From positions 62,001-126,000 of the forward strand of contig NZ_JAHVDV010000006.1 in assembly GCF_051486985.1 (NCBI RefSeq): a stretch of 64,000 nt of DNA. Direction: 5' to 3'. Position numbers and translations under genes: made by a program. Position 1 is the stretch's first letter. Each line of letters opens with the position of its first letter. Source of the DNA: CBFFRJ01 sp051486985. Its GTDB lineage: Bacteria; Pseudomonadota; Gammaproteobacteria; Enterobacterales; Enterobacteriaceae. A model generated the notes under the pieces. It was not told where the DNA came from. It made no database searches and saw only the letters and a list, made by a program, of their open reading frames with translations. This document shows, piece by piece, positions 33,361-43,051 of this stretch.

Positions 33361-34254
33361 TCACTGCGTTAACAATTTTTGAATTCTCTCCCGGAACTTC
33401 TGGCCTTCTTTTAAATTTCTCAGGCCGTAACTGACGAATGCCTGCATATAACCCATTTTTTTACCGCAGTCGAAGCTGTCGCCCGTCATCAGCATAGCGT
33501 CTACAGACTGCTTACCGGCCAGTTTGGCAATGGCATCTGTCAGCTGAATACGTCCCCATGCGCCCGGCTCGGTTTGCTCCAGCTCCGCCCAGATATCTGC
33601 AGAGAGCACATAACGCCCTACCGCCATCAGATCGGAGTCCAGTGTTTGTGGCTGATCGGGTTTCTCAATGAACTCAACAATACGGCTGACTTTCCCTTCG
33701 CTGTCCAGCGGCTCTTTGGTCTGAATCACCGAGTATTCGGAGAGATCGCCGCTCATGCGTTTAGCCAGCACCTGGCTACGACCGGTCTCGTTAAAGCGGG
33801 CTACCATGGCCGCGAGGTTGTAACGCAGCGGGTCAGCGGAGGCAGAGTCCAGTACGATGTCCGGCAGAACAACCACAAACGGATTATCACCAACGATAGG
33901 ACGCGCACACAGAATGGAGTGGCCCAGACCCAGCGGCTGCGCCTGGCGCACGTTCATGATGGTCACGCCCGGCGGGCAGATAGACTGTACTTCGGCGAGT
34001 AGCTGACGCTTAACGCGCTGCTCCAGGAGCGCTTCAAGCTCATAGGAGGTGTCAAAATGGTTTTCAACCGCATTCTTGGAAGAATGGGTGACAAGAACGA
34101 TCTCTTTGATGCCTGCAGCCACAATCTCGTCGACAATGTATTGAATCATCGGCTTGTCAACGATCGGCAGCATCTCTTTAGGGATTGCCTTGGTGGCGGG
34201 GAGCAAATGCATCCCTAAACCGGCTACCGGTATAACTGCTTTCAAATTAATCAT
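33361..34254 (-). CDS. galF: GalF, UTP-glucose-1-phosphate uridylyltransferase-like protein
   Basis: A GalU paralogue of 297 residues that modulates UDP-glucose supply and marks the left border of enterobacterial O-antigen/capsule loci. The nucleotidyltransferase signature is present (VIPVAGLGMHLLPATKAIPKE-type start, with the GLG variant typical of GalF instead of the GLGTR of GalU), as are EMLPIVDKPMIQYIVDE and EFIEKPDQPQ. The ATG at 34252-34254 (MINLKAVIP) is preceded by AGGTGGAAGATATA; an ATG four codons earlier overlaps that site. The replaced Thr-Arg in the loop explains the low intrinsic activity reported for GalF. Confidence 0.94.
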   Translation of the reverse strand: MINLKAVIPVAGLGMHLLPATKAIPKEMLPIVDKPMIQYIVDEIVAAGIKEIVLVTHSSKNAVENHFDTSYELEALLEQRVKRQLLAEVQSICPPGVTIMNVRQAQPLGLGHSILCARPIVGDNPFVVVLPDIVLDSASADPLRYNLAAMVARFNETGRSQVLAKRMSGDLSEYSVIQTKEPLDSEGKVSRIVEFIEKPDQPQTLDSDLMAVGRYVLSADIWAELEQTEPGAWGRIQLTDAIAKLAGKQSVDAMLMTGDSFDCGKKMGYMQAFVSYGLRNLKEGQKFRERIQKLLTQ

Positions 34255-34427
34255 TATATCTTCCACCTGTAAATGATTGATAAATTATAGACCTTCAACT
34301 TTTTTTCGCCAGTAAAGCCATGACGATGCGCGGCGAAAGATGTTACGCCGATTGTCGAAAAATTGCTGTAGATGTAATCCCAGCAGCGGGCGCAAGTCTC
34401 CAGGATTCCTCGCATTTCATTGTGAGG

Positions 34428-35849
34428 TCAGGGCCAGAAAGGGCGCGACGGTAAGCGGAAATTGACGTTTTCAACATTAACGGTATGGTGGTCAACGCGA
34501 TCGATATCGACAGAATTTTCACCTTTTTCATTCACCGCTTTAATATTTGCCAGTGACAATAACGTATCCTGCTTCGCCATAAAGCGACCGCGCACATCTT
34601 TACGCAAATCAAAATTCAGTTTCAGAGCAGCGCCCACTTTGGAATCCTGCATCACATTGATATTCCTGAGAAAGAGATGTTGTGGTTTGTTATGCAGCTC
34701 GAGACTGGCGCGGCGTAAATTAAGATTTGTGATGGCTACAAAGGAGGTCGCATTACCTGAAGAGATCTGAATGCCGCGCAATTTATACTCACTTTCACGG
34801 TTATCAAGTTTGATGTCATTCAGCTTGAAGTTTTGCGGTATGGACAAATAATCGCCTTTTATGACGCCATAACCGATGAGCATTCCGGCACTGTTCACCA
34901 TGGTTACATCATCAATCACAAAATTATCACAGCCATAAATGGCAACCGTGGCGTTATCAATACCCGCTTTTTTACTGTAATCGGGGGTAATATTTTTTGC
35001 GTTGATATTGCGAATAATGAAATGCTTGCCGTTTTCAACATGGACCAGTTGCCGGCAATGGCTGCCGGTGATATTCGCGACCACAAAGTTTTTTACCGCC
35101 TGCGCTTCAGGATACGCATTGTCATAGGTGCTTCCCGCAAGACCAATGCCGATACCCCAGTTAATTTTGCCGTTGGTACAGTCGATATGGTCGATAACAT
35201 GATCGGAAATCAGGATATCGTGATCGTTGATAGCCACGTTCCACTCAATAGCATCGCCCTGCAGGTAGCTGAATCTACTGTTTGTAATGCGCGCCCCCAC
35301 GACCTGATTATGAAAGCCCTGCCGCAGGATGGCGTAGTTGGCTTTCGTCACGGTAATGTTATCAATAAGCAGGTTGCGCATCACCTGGGGCTTTTTTCCA
35401 CCGATATAGATTTGCGTCACCGGCCCATAACCACTCAGGCTAATGCCCTGGATAACGCAGTCCGAGCCCCGGACATCCAGCGTCAGGTTGTAGAGACTAC
35501 CGCCTTTCTCCCCAATCACTTTACTGCCATCCTGCAGCACCAATCGCCCGCGACCATTACTTTTAATGGCCCCGCGCACTAACAGCGTTTTACCCGGCGG
35601 GATAAAGACGCCGGTATTCATATTTTCACACACCAGGTCGGCCGGAATTTCAACCGTCTGCGCCTCACTAAAGCCCTGCTTTAACGCAGCGGGCCAGTCG
35701 GTCGTCTGGTAGCGCCGAATGTCGACAGAGTGGCTGCCAGTGGCTGCACGCAGCAAAGGCGCGTGCAGCAGCGGCAGTGCCGCCAGTGCGCTACCGGTTG
35801 CAAGGAACTTTCGTCGTGTAAAGACCGTTTTTGCATGTTGTTCAGCCAT
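34428..35849 (-). CDS. wcaM: Colanic acid biosynthesis protein WcaM
   Basis: Last gene of the colanic acid operon; 473 residues. The N-terminus has a Tat-type signal, TRRKFL at residues 11-16 followed by a hydrophobic ALAALPLL segment and an AAT cleavage region. This predicts a folded protein exported to the periplasm. The body resembles a right-handed beta-helix (repeated short hydrophobic/Asn turns such as NLTLDVRG, FIIRNINAKNIT), as in pectate-lyase-like enzymes. Its exact reaction is not established in E. coli. It follows wcaL by 12 bp. Confidence 0.92.
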   Translation of the reverse strand: MAEQHAKTVFTRRKFLATGSALAALPLLHAPLLRAATGSHSVDIRRYQTTDWPAALKQGFSEAQTVEIPADLVCENMNTGVFIPPGKTLLVRGAIKSNGRGRLVLQDGSKVIGEKGGSLYNLTLDVRGSDCVIQGISLSGYGPVTQIYIGGKKPQVMRNLLIDNITVTKANYAILRQGFHNQVVGARITNSRFSYLQGDAIEWNVAINDHDILISDHVIDHIDCTNGKINWGIGIGLAGSTYDNAYPEAQAVKNFVVANITGSHCRQLVHVENGKHFIIRNINAKNITPDYSKKAGIDNATVAIYGCDNFVIDDVTMVNSAGMLIGYGVIKGDYLSIPQNFKLNDIKLDNRESEYKLRGIQISSGNATSFVAITNLNLRRASLELHNKPQHLFLRNINVMQDSKVGAALKLNFDLRKDVRGRFMAKQDTLLSLANIKAVNEKGENSVDIDRVDHHTVNVENVNFRLPSRPFWP

Positions 35850-35861
35850 AAAACCTCTAAG

Positions 35862-37082
35862 TCAAAGTGCCTGAAGCAGCGTGGCAAGATTCTGATTAAT
35901 ACGTTGCTGATTAAAATCGGTTTCAACTTTCTCGCGGGCAAGGGTAATGACGGGGGCCAGATCCTGACTCAGCATGCCGGAAAAGGCCGCCAGCCGCTGC
36001 GCCAGTGCCACGGCGTCGTTTTCTGGTACCAGCCAGCCGGATCTGTCGGCGTCCACCAGTTCAGGAATGCCGCTGTGGACCGTTGAAACCACCGGGATCC
36101 CCACCGCCATCGCTTCCATCAGGGCCACCGGGATCCCTTCCATGTCGCCATCGCTACCGGTTACCGACGGCAGGAGGAAGACATCGGCATCGTCAAGAAT
36201 GGCCTTGACCTCATGGCTCGGTTTAAAACCGGGCATCTCGATCACATCTTCAAGTTCAAACTGCTCGATTAGGGTACGAAGACGACGCTCCCACGGGCCG
36301 ATACCGAGGATCCGGTAAGTAAAGGAGACGCCCTGCGCCTTGAGTAACCGGCAGGCTTCAATGGCCACATGCAGCCCTTTTTTCTCCGTGAGGCGGGCAA
36401 CCGAGACGATTTGCAACGGTGTGCCCGGGGTTTTCACCGGTCGCAGGGTGAAACGGGTGATGTCCACGCCCATACGGGAAATGGCAATTTTTTCCTCCGG
36501 GCAGCCCATCGCAAGCAGGCGGGAGGCCCACAGCTCGCTGATGGGCAACATTAAATCGCCACGGCGGAAAAGTTGCTGGTACTCCGGGGTGTAGTGGTTA
36601 AGCACGTCGCGGTGGGAGACATCAATACCATGAAAGACGGTAGCAATTTTGCCGCGCAACATGCCAAGCTCGCGCAGTTTGGCGGCCGTCACCCCCGCCG
36701 GGCCAAAGTGGGCGATAAACACGTCAGCGGTGAACACCCGAGGGGAAAGACCGCAGATAGCCGCCAGGATCAGATTCCGTGCCTCGTCGCCATAGCGCGA
36801 CATATTCAGGGCTTTCCAGGTGCTGGCTCTGCCCGCCCCGCGCACAATGGCCTTCCCGCGGTAACGCAGTTTTGCAAGCTTGCCTTCCGGCTCATCCAGC
36901 AACCAGTGCGTTTTTTCTGCCAGCTGATAGTCCGTCCACGCCGCATGGGTATTGCTCAAATCCCCTTTATGCAAGGCAACGATTTCCACCTCGTAGCCCA
37001 TATTGATAAAGGCAACAATCTGGTTCAGTACGAAGGTTTCAGAGGAGAGCGGAAACTTCAGCAGGAAAAAGCTGACTTTCAT
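35862..37082 (-). CDS. wcaL: Colanic acid glycosyltransferase WcaL
   Basis: A 406-residue GT4 family enzyme with GT-B fold. The C-terminal donor domain has VSVARLTEKKGLHVAIEA and a full E-x7-E motif in MEGIPVALMEAMAVG. It is thought to add galactose of the colanic acid side chain; the specific step is from the E. coli pathway, not read here. Its ATG overlaps the wcaK stop by 4 bases (37079-37082). Confidence 0.93.
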   Translation of the reverse strand: MKVSFFLLKFPLSSETFVLNQIVAFINMGYEVEIVALHKGDLSNTHAAWTDYQLAEKTHWLLDEPEGKLAKLRYRGKAIVRGAGRASTWKALNMSRYGDEARNLILAAICGLSPRVFTADVFIAHFGPAGVTAAKLRELGMLRGKIATVFHGIDVSHRDVLNHYTPEYQQLFRRGDLMLPISELWASRLLAMGCPEEKIAISRMGVDITRFTLRPVKTPGTPLQIVSVARLTEKKGLHVAIEACRLLKAQGVSFTYRILGIGPWERRLRTLIEQFELEDVIEMPGFKPSHEVKAILDDADVFLLPSVTGSDGDMEGIPVALMEAMAVGIPVVSTVHSGIPELVDADRSGWLVPENDAVALAQRLAAFSGMLSQDLAPVITLAREKVETDFNQQRINQNLATLLQAL

Positions 37083-38356
37083 TTCACCTCCCGGATACGG
37101 TCCAGCACCGATTTCACCATCACTGCCCCTTTCTCCCGTTCGGCAGCAACCGCAGTTGCAAGGCGCTGGTTTAGTGCGGGGAGCTGCCCGAGAGTGTCGG
37201 CGGTCATGGCCGCAAGAGAGCCGTCCAGCAGATGGCGAATGTCGACCGCCATCTCCGGCATGCCGAGCTGCTTCATAATCCCGGCTGATTTATGCTCATA
37301 GTTAATAGCAATGGCAGGGGTGCCAAAGTTCATCGAGATAATGGCGGAGTGCAGACGGGTGCCCACCGTTAAGTCGCAGGCTGCAAGAATTTTACCCATC
37401 TCCAGATCGTTAAGCTCATCCATCACCACGTGGTAGCGCGAGGGATCGCTGATGTGCTGACGCAGGTTCAGCGCCACCATCCGGTCATCTTTGTTATAAC
37501 TATCAATACCGGTACAGGTAGAGAGGGCGATGACCTGCCAGCCGGCATCAATAACCCGGTTTACCACGTTGGCAAAGGCGGCTTCATAGGCCTGCTGCGT
37601 GGTACCGAGACGTTTATCAAACGGTGCCAGTTCACGCAGGGTGATCGCGACCGTTTTCTGCCGACCTGCCACCTCCAGCCAGTGACGCACCGCATAGCTC
37701 GGGGTGAAGTCCTCATCGTCCTCGACCAGCCAGGCGGTATCCACGCCCTGCTCCACTTTCGCGGTGGTGATGTCACTTTTCTTCATCAGGTCAAGACTGA
37801 CGCTTTCACGCAGGATCAACGCCTCACAATGACCAAAGGCGTAGTTTGCCAGTTGATTAAACTGTGGATCCTGGAACGGCCCCACGCTGTGCCCAATCAT
37901 ATAGAGGGGTTTTTTCGCCATAAAAGTACAGAGGGCATGCTCAAACTGCGGTGCGCCATAGAGGTCGACGAAAAAGGAGCCGCCCACCTGTACGATGGCA
38001 TCGTAATTCGCGAGCAGGCGCACAAAGTCAGTAAAGCCCTGGGCAATGGCGATGTTACGCAGTTTGCCGCTGTCGGTGACGCGCGAGAGCAGCACCTGAT
38101 GCTGATAGCGTCGACGAAGAATTTTTTTAACCCGTCCCACCAGTCCCGCCGCCGTGTTGTGAGCTTTCATCTGGCTGTATAACGGGTCACCCATCACCGG
38201 GCGGTTAAGCAGCCACGAAGAGCTGACCGGATAACGGCTCATCACGTCAACGTCTGCCTGGGGCTCAATACGGGCAATCGCGTCCAGTAACCCGCGCAGA
38301 ATGGCGCTGTCGCCACGGTTACCGCAGGTGTGATTACCAAGAATTAATAGTTTCAT
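37079..38356 (-). CDS. wcaK: Colanic acid pyruvyl transferase WcaK
   Basis: A 425-residue member of the polysaccharide pyruvyl transferase (CsaB-like) family. It adds the ketal pyruvate to the side-chain galactose using PEP. Family landmarks include the N-terminal LGNHTCGNRGDSAILRG, MIGHSVGPFQD and the C-terminal VGTRLHSAIISMNFGTPAIAINYEHK. The gene starts at ATG 38354-38356 and is separated from wzxC by 167 bp containing a REP-like element, an unusual gap for this operon. Confidence 0.94.
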   Translation of the reverse strand: MKLLILGNHTCGNRGDSAILRGLLDAIARIEPQADVDVMSRYPVSSSWLLNRPVMGDPLYSQMKAHNTAAGLVGRVKKILRRRYQHQVLLSRVTDSGKLRNIAIAQGFTDFVRLLANYDAIVQVGGSFFVDLYGAPQFEHALCTFMAKKPLYMIGHSVGPFQDPQFNQLANYAFGHCEALILRESVSLDLMKKSDITTAKVEQGVDTAWLVEDDEDFTPSYAVRHWLEVAGRQKTVAITLRELAPFDKRLGTTQQAYEAAFANVVNRVIDAGWQVIALSTCTGIDSYNKDDRMVALNLRQHISDPSRYHVVMDELNDLEMGKILAACDLTVGTRLHSAIISMNFGTPAIAINYEHKSAGIMKQLGMPEMAVDIRHLLDGSLAAMTADTLGQLPALNQRLATAVAAEREKGAVMVKSVLDRIREVK

Positions 38357-38373
38357 ACTGACCTCTTAAAGTA

Positions 38374-38514
38374 TTCCCCTCACCCTAACCCTCTCCCCTG
38401 AGGGGAGAGGGGACTGCATGGCGCGTCTGTTCACCCTCGCCCCTCAGAGGGAGAGGACGGCACGGCGCGTCTGTTCACCTTCGCCCCGCAAAATAGAGGG
38501 CCGGGGTGAGGGGG
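38374..38514. repeat. REP-like palindromic element between wcaK and wzxC
   Basis: The segment starts with CCCCTCACCCTAACCCTCTC and ends with the inverse, CCGGGGTGAGGGG. Near the left end CCCTCTCCCCT pairs with AGGGGAGAGGG. Inside, GCGCGTCTGTTCACCCTCGC (38421) recurs 44 bp later at 38465 with one change. The same terminal and palindrome sequences occur at 53504-53752, so these belong to one dispersed intergenic repeat family. Confidence 0.8.
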
Positions 38515-38523
38515 AAATTAATT

Positions 38524-40002
38524 TCAACCTGCCCGCAGTAGCGTTTTCATTTTCTCGCTGCGGCAAAACTGGCGTTTCAACTCAACCACCAGGGCATTGC
38601 GCGACAGCACAATCATCAGCGCAAAGGCCAGCACACCGGCTCCCACCTGAAGCGCGAGTAAGGCGGCTGTCGACAGATGACCATCAAGCGCAAGGCCAAG
38701 GCCATAACTCACGACAAGCGTTGGCAAAGAGAGATAGAACGGCAGCCACAGGCTCAGGATGTACTGCCGATAGCTTGAGCCGAGCACCGGTTTTATCATC
38801 ACGAAGTAGCTGAGAATGGTGTTGATAATCTGCACCAGCAGGAAGCCCAGCGTGACGCCAATGGCCCCCGCCATATGACCACCAATAACAATGGCCGGAA
38901 TGAACAAAAAGGTTTTGAAGACATTGAATTTAAAGCTGATATCCACCCGTGCTTTTGCCATCAACAGTGAACCTATAGGGTTACCCACAGCCCGTAACAG
39001 CCCGACGATGCACAGCAGCTGCAAAATGGGGATGATGCTGTTCCATTTTTCACCGAATACCAGCGGCACGAAATTATTGGCCACCACCAGCAGCCCCAGC
39101 AGAACCGGAAAGTTAATGATGCCAACCACGGAAAGTAGCTTGTAGAAGTTGAGGCGCAGCTTTGCGGTGTCATCCTGGATTTTGGCAAAAGCCGGAAACA
39201 GGACGCGGGTAATAATGGGGTTGAGCTTCATGGGCGGCACAACCGCCACGTTGTAGGCCAGGTTATACCCCCCCGCCACACCTGCGCCAAGAATACGGGC
39301 CAGCACCAGGGTTGAAAGATTGGTATTAACGTAATTAATGATGCTGTCCGCCGTCAGCCAGGCACCGAATTTCAGGTTCGAACTGACCGAACGCAGGGAA
39401 AAATGCAGTCCCGGACGGTAAATTTTACGGCCAAACCAGCCAAACAGCAGGGTACGCACGGTGCTGTTCACCAGATAACCGAGAATGGCCGTCATTGCCA
39501 GCGGCCAATAGAAGGCACTGATGACGGTGAAGGAGAAGCCTGCCAGCACCGACAGCGTCTCAATACTGCCGATTTTATTGAACTCCATCTCTTTTTGCAT
39601 AAGTGCACGAAACTGCTGTCCGTGAGGAATTACCACGAACGCCAGCGACAGTGTCCTGATAAGCGGCGCGAGGTCGGGGTTATTCAACACATCGGCAATC
39701 AGGTCGCTCAGGGCAAAAATCGCCGCACACACCACCAGCCCCAGCCCCACATTCAGCCAGTAGAGCGTTGTCAGCTCAAGATGGCTTATCTCCTTGCGCT
39801 GGATGATGGAGTTGGCAATGCCAAAATCCGACAGCGTGTCCGCCAGGGCAATGATCACCAGTGACACGGTCAGCAGTCCGAACTGATGGTTATCGATGAT
39901 GCGCGCCAGCACGGTCATCTGGATCAACCCAAGGCCGATGATGGTCAGCGTGGCCATCGCTGACCATTTTGCCCCGCTGATGGTTTTTTCTCTCAGGCTC
40001 AA
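38524..40002 (-). CDS. wzxC: Colanic acid repeat-unit flippase WzxC
   Basis: A 492-residue MATE/PST-type exporter with 12-14 hydrophobic segments. It flips undecaprenyl-linked colanic acid repeat units across the inner membrane. The start is TTG at 40000-40002, read as MSLREKTISGAKWSA, because AGGGAG sits upstream and the protein then equals E. coli WzxC in length and N-terminus. The only in-frame ATG (40035) lies inside wcaJ. The C-terminus, RQFCRSEKMKTLLRAG, is strongly conserved. The start is 10 bp after the wcaJ stop. Confidence 0.93.
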   Translation of the reverse strand: MSLREKTISGAKWSAMATLTIIGLGLIQMTVLARIIDNHQFGLLTVSLVIIALADTLSDFGIANSIIQRKEISHLELTTLYWLNVGLGLVVCAAIFALSDLIADVLNNPDLAPLIRTLSLAFVVIPHGQQFRALMQKEMEFNKIGSIETLSVLAGFSFTVISAFYWPLAMTAILGYLVNSTVRTLLFGWFGRKIYRPGLHFSLRSVSSNLKFGAWLTADSIINYVNTNLSTLVLARILGAGVAGGYNLAYNVAVVPPMKLNPIITRVLFPAFAKIQDDTAKLRLNFYKLLSVVGIINFPVLLGLLVVANNFVPLVFGEKWNSIIPILQLLCIVGLLRAVGNPIGSLLMAKARVDISFKFNVFKTFLFIPAIVIGGHMAGAIGVTLGFLLVQIINTILSYFVMIKPVLGSSYRQYILSLWLPFYLSLPTLVVSYGLGLALDGHLSTAALLALQVGAGVLAFALMIVLSRNALVVELKRQFCRSEKMKTLLRAG

Positions 40003-40012
40003 GGCAAACTCC

Positions 40013-41407
40013 CTAGTAGGCCGCTTTATTAACAAAGCCTTTGAAAATCGTCAGAAAAACAATTTTGATATCGAACCACAGGCTCCACTCGCGGATGTAT
40101 TCCAGGTCGAATTCAATACGTTTTTCCATTTTTTCCAGCGTGTCGGTCTCGCCGCGCCAGCCGTTAATCTGTGCCCAGCCGGTAATGCCGGGTTTAACCT
40201 TGTGGCGCAGCATGTAGCCTTCGATCAACTGGCGGTACTGCTCATTGTGCGCGACCGCATGCGGGCGAGGACCGACAATCGACATCCCGCCCGTCAGCAC
40301 ATTGATAAACTGCGGCAGTTCATCAAGGGAGGTGCGGCGCAGGAAGCTCCCTACTCTGGTCACCCGCGGATCGTTCTGTGTGGCCTGGGTGACCACCTTG
40401 TCGTTCTCCATCACTTTCATGGAGCGGAATTTCCATACCATGATGGGTTTACCGTCCATGCCATAACGCTTCTGACGGAAAATCACCGGCCCTGGCGAGG
40501 TGGTTTTCACCGCCAGGGCAATCCCCAGCAGCACCGGAGAGATGAGCATCAGAATAAGCGAGGCGAGTACGATATCCTCCAGCCGCTTGAGCACGCGGTT
40601 AATGCCGGAAAGCGGGGTGTCATACAGCGGCACGACGGGCACGCCATTCACCTCCTCAATGCGTGAATGGAGGATATTAAAGGTGAAGACGTCCGGGATA
40701 AGAATAACGGAGCAGGTGGTGTCGGCGAGGTCACGTACCAGCTTCTTAATGCAGGCCGCGTCATTCATGGACATGGCAATGTAAACGTTATGGATCTTGC
40801 CGGCACGGGCGTCATCGAGCAGTTGATCAAAGTTCCCTACCCAGTCATTACTCACCCCGCCGGGTTTTGCATCATGGTAAACCCCAATCACCTCGTACCC
40901 CAGCCAGGGTTCATTGCGAAAACTGTCAAGCAGCGCCTGGCCCGCAGGGAGGTCGCCTACTACCGCAACACGACGGGTGTTGTAACCATGATTACGCAGC
41001 CAGCCTGCCGCAAAGCGGATCACGCCACGGCAGATGATTAGGCCTGAGCTACTGAGTAAATACCATGCGAAGTAGAGGGCAAAGGTGTTGTTGATTTCGC
41101 TGCGAAAGGCCACCAGACCTGCGCTGAAGATAAAGCTGAGCGTCCAGTTTTGCAGCAGCAAAACCAGTTCGGTCATAAAACGCACGCCACGCCATGAACG
41201 ATAAAAATCGGTCATGCCGCCAATCATCTGGAAAACCACCAGCGTAATCAGGGCCATCACCAGATGCTGATAAAAGAACGGCAACGCATTGAGTCTACAG
41301 ACCACATATAGCCCACCGAACATGATGGTGATGTCTGAAAATCGCTGCACGATTGAGATTAACGATGCATTCGTTCTGGCCCGGTCGCGCTTTTTTAGAT
41401 TTGTCAT
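40013..41407 (-). CDS. wcaJ: Undecaprenyl-phosphate glucose phosphotransferase WcaJ
   Basis: Polyisoprenyl-phosphate hexose-1-phosphate transferase. It starts each colanic acid repeat by moving glucose 1-phosphate to undecaprenyl phosphate. In the 464 residues, four N-terminal membrane segments and a CoA-binding-like domain precede the reentrant helix. The catalytic domain contains SPGPVIFRQKRYGMDGK, KFRSMKV, RTSLDELPQ with the Asp-Glu pair, and SIVGPRPHAV. It is 80 bp downstream of cpsG. Confidence 0.95.
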   Translation of the reverse strand: MTNLKKRDRARTNASLISIVQRFSDITIMFGGLYVVCRLNALPFFYQHLVMALITLVVFQMIGGMTDFYRSWRGVRFMTELVLLLQNWTLSFIFSAGLVAFRSEINNTFALYFAWYLLSSSGLIICRGVIRFAAGWLRNHGYNTRRVAVVGDLPAGQALLDSFRNEPWLGYEVIGVYHDAKPGGVSNDWVGNFDQLLDDARAGKIHNVYIAMSMNDAACIKKLVRDLADTTCSVILIPDVFTFNILHSRIEEVNGVPVVPLYDTPLSGINRVLKRLEDIVLASLILMLISPVLLGIALAVKTTSPGPVIFRQKRYGMDGKPIMVWKFRSMKVMENDKVVTQATQNDPRVTRVGSFLRRTSLDELPQFINVLTGGMSIVGPRPHAVAHNEQYRQLIEGYMLRHKVKPGITGWAQINGWRGETDTLEKMEKRIEFDLEYIREWSLWFDIKIVFLTIFKGFVNKAAY

Positions 41408-41487
41408 CGTCTTACCTGTTCATAAGTTCTGCCCCCGCCCCTCCCCGCTCATCACGCAGAGGAGGAGGCGTGGGGGAGAAACATGGG

Positions 41488-42858
41488 TTACTGATTCAGC
41501 AGTGCCAGAATGTCCTGTGTTCGCGCCTCCATCAGCGCCACATTGCCACGTGATTCAACGTTGAGGCGCACCACCGGCTCGGTGTTGGAGGAGCGTAAAT
41601 TAAAGCGCCAGTCCGGGAAGGTCATGCTGATGCCGTCGGTTCTGTCGACACTGAGCGCACTGGCCTTAAAGTGCTGTTCTACCCGCGAGATAGCCTCCGC
41701 AGGCTTCACCAGTGTGCTGTTGATTTCACCGCTTGCCGGGAAGGCGAGCATGCGATCCTGAACCAGTTCGGCCAGGGTCTTACCCTGCAGGCAGAGCAGT
41801 TCGGCCACCAGTAACCACGGGATCATGCCGCTGTCGCAATAGGCAAAATCGCGGAAATAGTGGTGTGCGCTCATCTCACCGCCGTAAATGGCGTCTTCGT
41901 GGCGCATACGCTCTTTAATAAAGGCATGACCGGTTTTCGACATGACCGGCTCGCCGCCAGCGGCCTTAACCACATCCACCGTGTTCCAGGAAAGACGCGG
42001 GTCGTGGATGATTTTGGCGCCGGGGTGCTTTTCAAGAAACGCCTGCGCCAGCAGACCCACGATGTAGTAGCCCTCGATAAACTGCCCTGCGCCATCAAAG
42101 AAGAAGCAGCGATCAAAATCACCGTCAAAGGCGATACCGAGATCTGCCCGGTGTTCAATCACCGCATTACGGGTGTCATCACGGCACTCCGGCAGCAAGG
42201 GATTAGGAATACCGTTGGGGAAGGTGCCATCCGGGGTGTTATGGATTTTAATAAAGGTGACCGGGATGTTCCGGGCCTTGAAACGCGCTTCCAGCGCGTC
42301 AATGACCGGGCCTGCTGCACCGTTGCCGGCGTTAATGACCAGTCGTAGCGGCGTGAAATTGGCCAGAGAGACATAGCTCAGCAGATGGTCAATGTAGGCC
42401 TCGCGCAGAGAGATTTTCTCATAGCTGCCGCGTTTACCGGGATCGACCAACGGGAAGTCGTTCGCTTCTGCCAGACGCTGGACGTCACGCAGACCGGTGT
42501 CGCCACTAATGGGGCGCGCACCCTGACGCACCAGCTTCATCCCGTTGTAATCCATAGGATTATGGCTGGCGGTCACTTCAATTCCGCCATCCACGCCGAG
42601 ATGGAAGGTGGCGAAATAAATCTCTTCAGTGCCGGAAAGCCCGATATCCAGCACATCAACACCCGCATCCTGCAACCCTTTCGCCAGCGCCAGTTTTAAC
42701 GCTTCACTGGTTAAACGGACGTCGCCGCCCAGTACGATGGTTTTCGGCTTTAAATATTCGCCGTAAGCGCGGCCAATGCGCCAGGCAATATCTTCATTGA
42801 GTTCTGAACCCAGCTTGCCGCGAATATCGTAAGCTTTGAAACAGGTTAATTTTTCCAT
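41488..42858 (-). CDS. cpsG: Phosphomannomutase CpsG (ManB)
   Basis: Interconverts mannose 6-phosphate and mannose 1-phosphate for GDP-mannose synthesis. The 456 residues have the active-site serine loop TASHNPMDYNGMK, the metal-binding DGDFDR and the sugar-binding GGEMSAHHYF of the alpha-D-phosphohexomutase family. The ATG at 42856-42858 (MEKLTCFKAYDIRGK) is preceded by GAGGTAAT; an upstream ATG would add only seven non-family residues. manC is upstream across a 193-bp gap that contains a short perfect hairpin (TCTCCGC/GCGGAGA, 42890-42904). Confidence 0.95.
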   Translation of the reverse strand: MEKLTCFKAYDIRGKLGSELNEDIAWRIGRAYGEYLKPKTIVLGGDVRLTSEALKLALAKGLQDAGVDVLDIGLSGTEEIYFATFHLGVDGGIEVTASHNPMDYNGMKLVRQGARPISGDTGLRDVQRLAEANDFPLVDPGKRGSYEKISLREAYIDHLLSYVSLANFTPLRLVINAGNGAAGPVIDALEARFKARNIPVTFIKIHNTPDGTFPNGIPNPLLPECRDDTRNAVIEHRADLGIAFDGDFDRCFFFDGAGQFIEGYYIVGLLAQAFLEKHPGAKIIHDPRLSWNTVDVVKAAGGEPVMSKTGHAFIKERMRHEDAIYGGEMSAHHYFRDFAYCDSGMIPWLLVAELLCLQGKTLAELVQDRMLAFPASGEINSTLVKPAEAISRVEQHFKASALSVDRTDGISMTFPDWRFNLRSSNTEPVVRLNVESRGNVALMEARTQDILALLNQ

Positions 42859-43051
42859 TATTACCTCGTTTTCAGGCAACAGTCGGCCCTCTCCGCTGCG
42901 GAGAATTAATCAAAATTATCAATTTTTTATATCCACTCTTTACGCGTCACTGGTGGGGTGCGGCTCCCTGGCTTCCCGGACGCTCAGTCAACACCGTGAC
43001 CTGCGTGAGAAAAAGCGCTCCCCCCTGCGGCGTAAAAGAGGTTGGACAGAA

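Noticed and set aside
38374..38514. CRISPR-like repeats or tRNA-like hairpins in the GC-rich gaps
   Set aside because: Units are palindromic and vary in length without unique spacers; they fit a REP-type element. No tRNA, rRNA or CRISPR array was recognised anywhere in the window.
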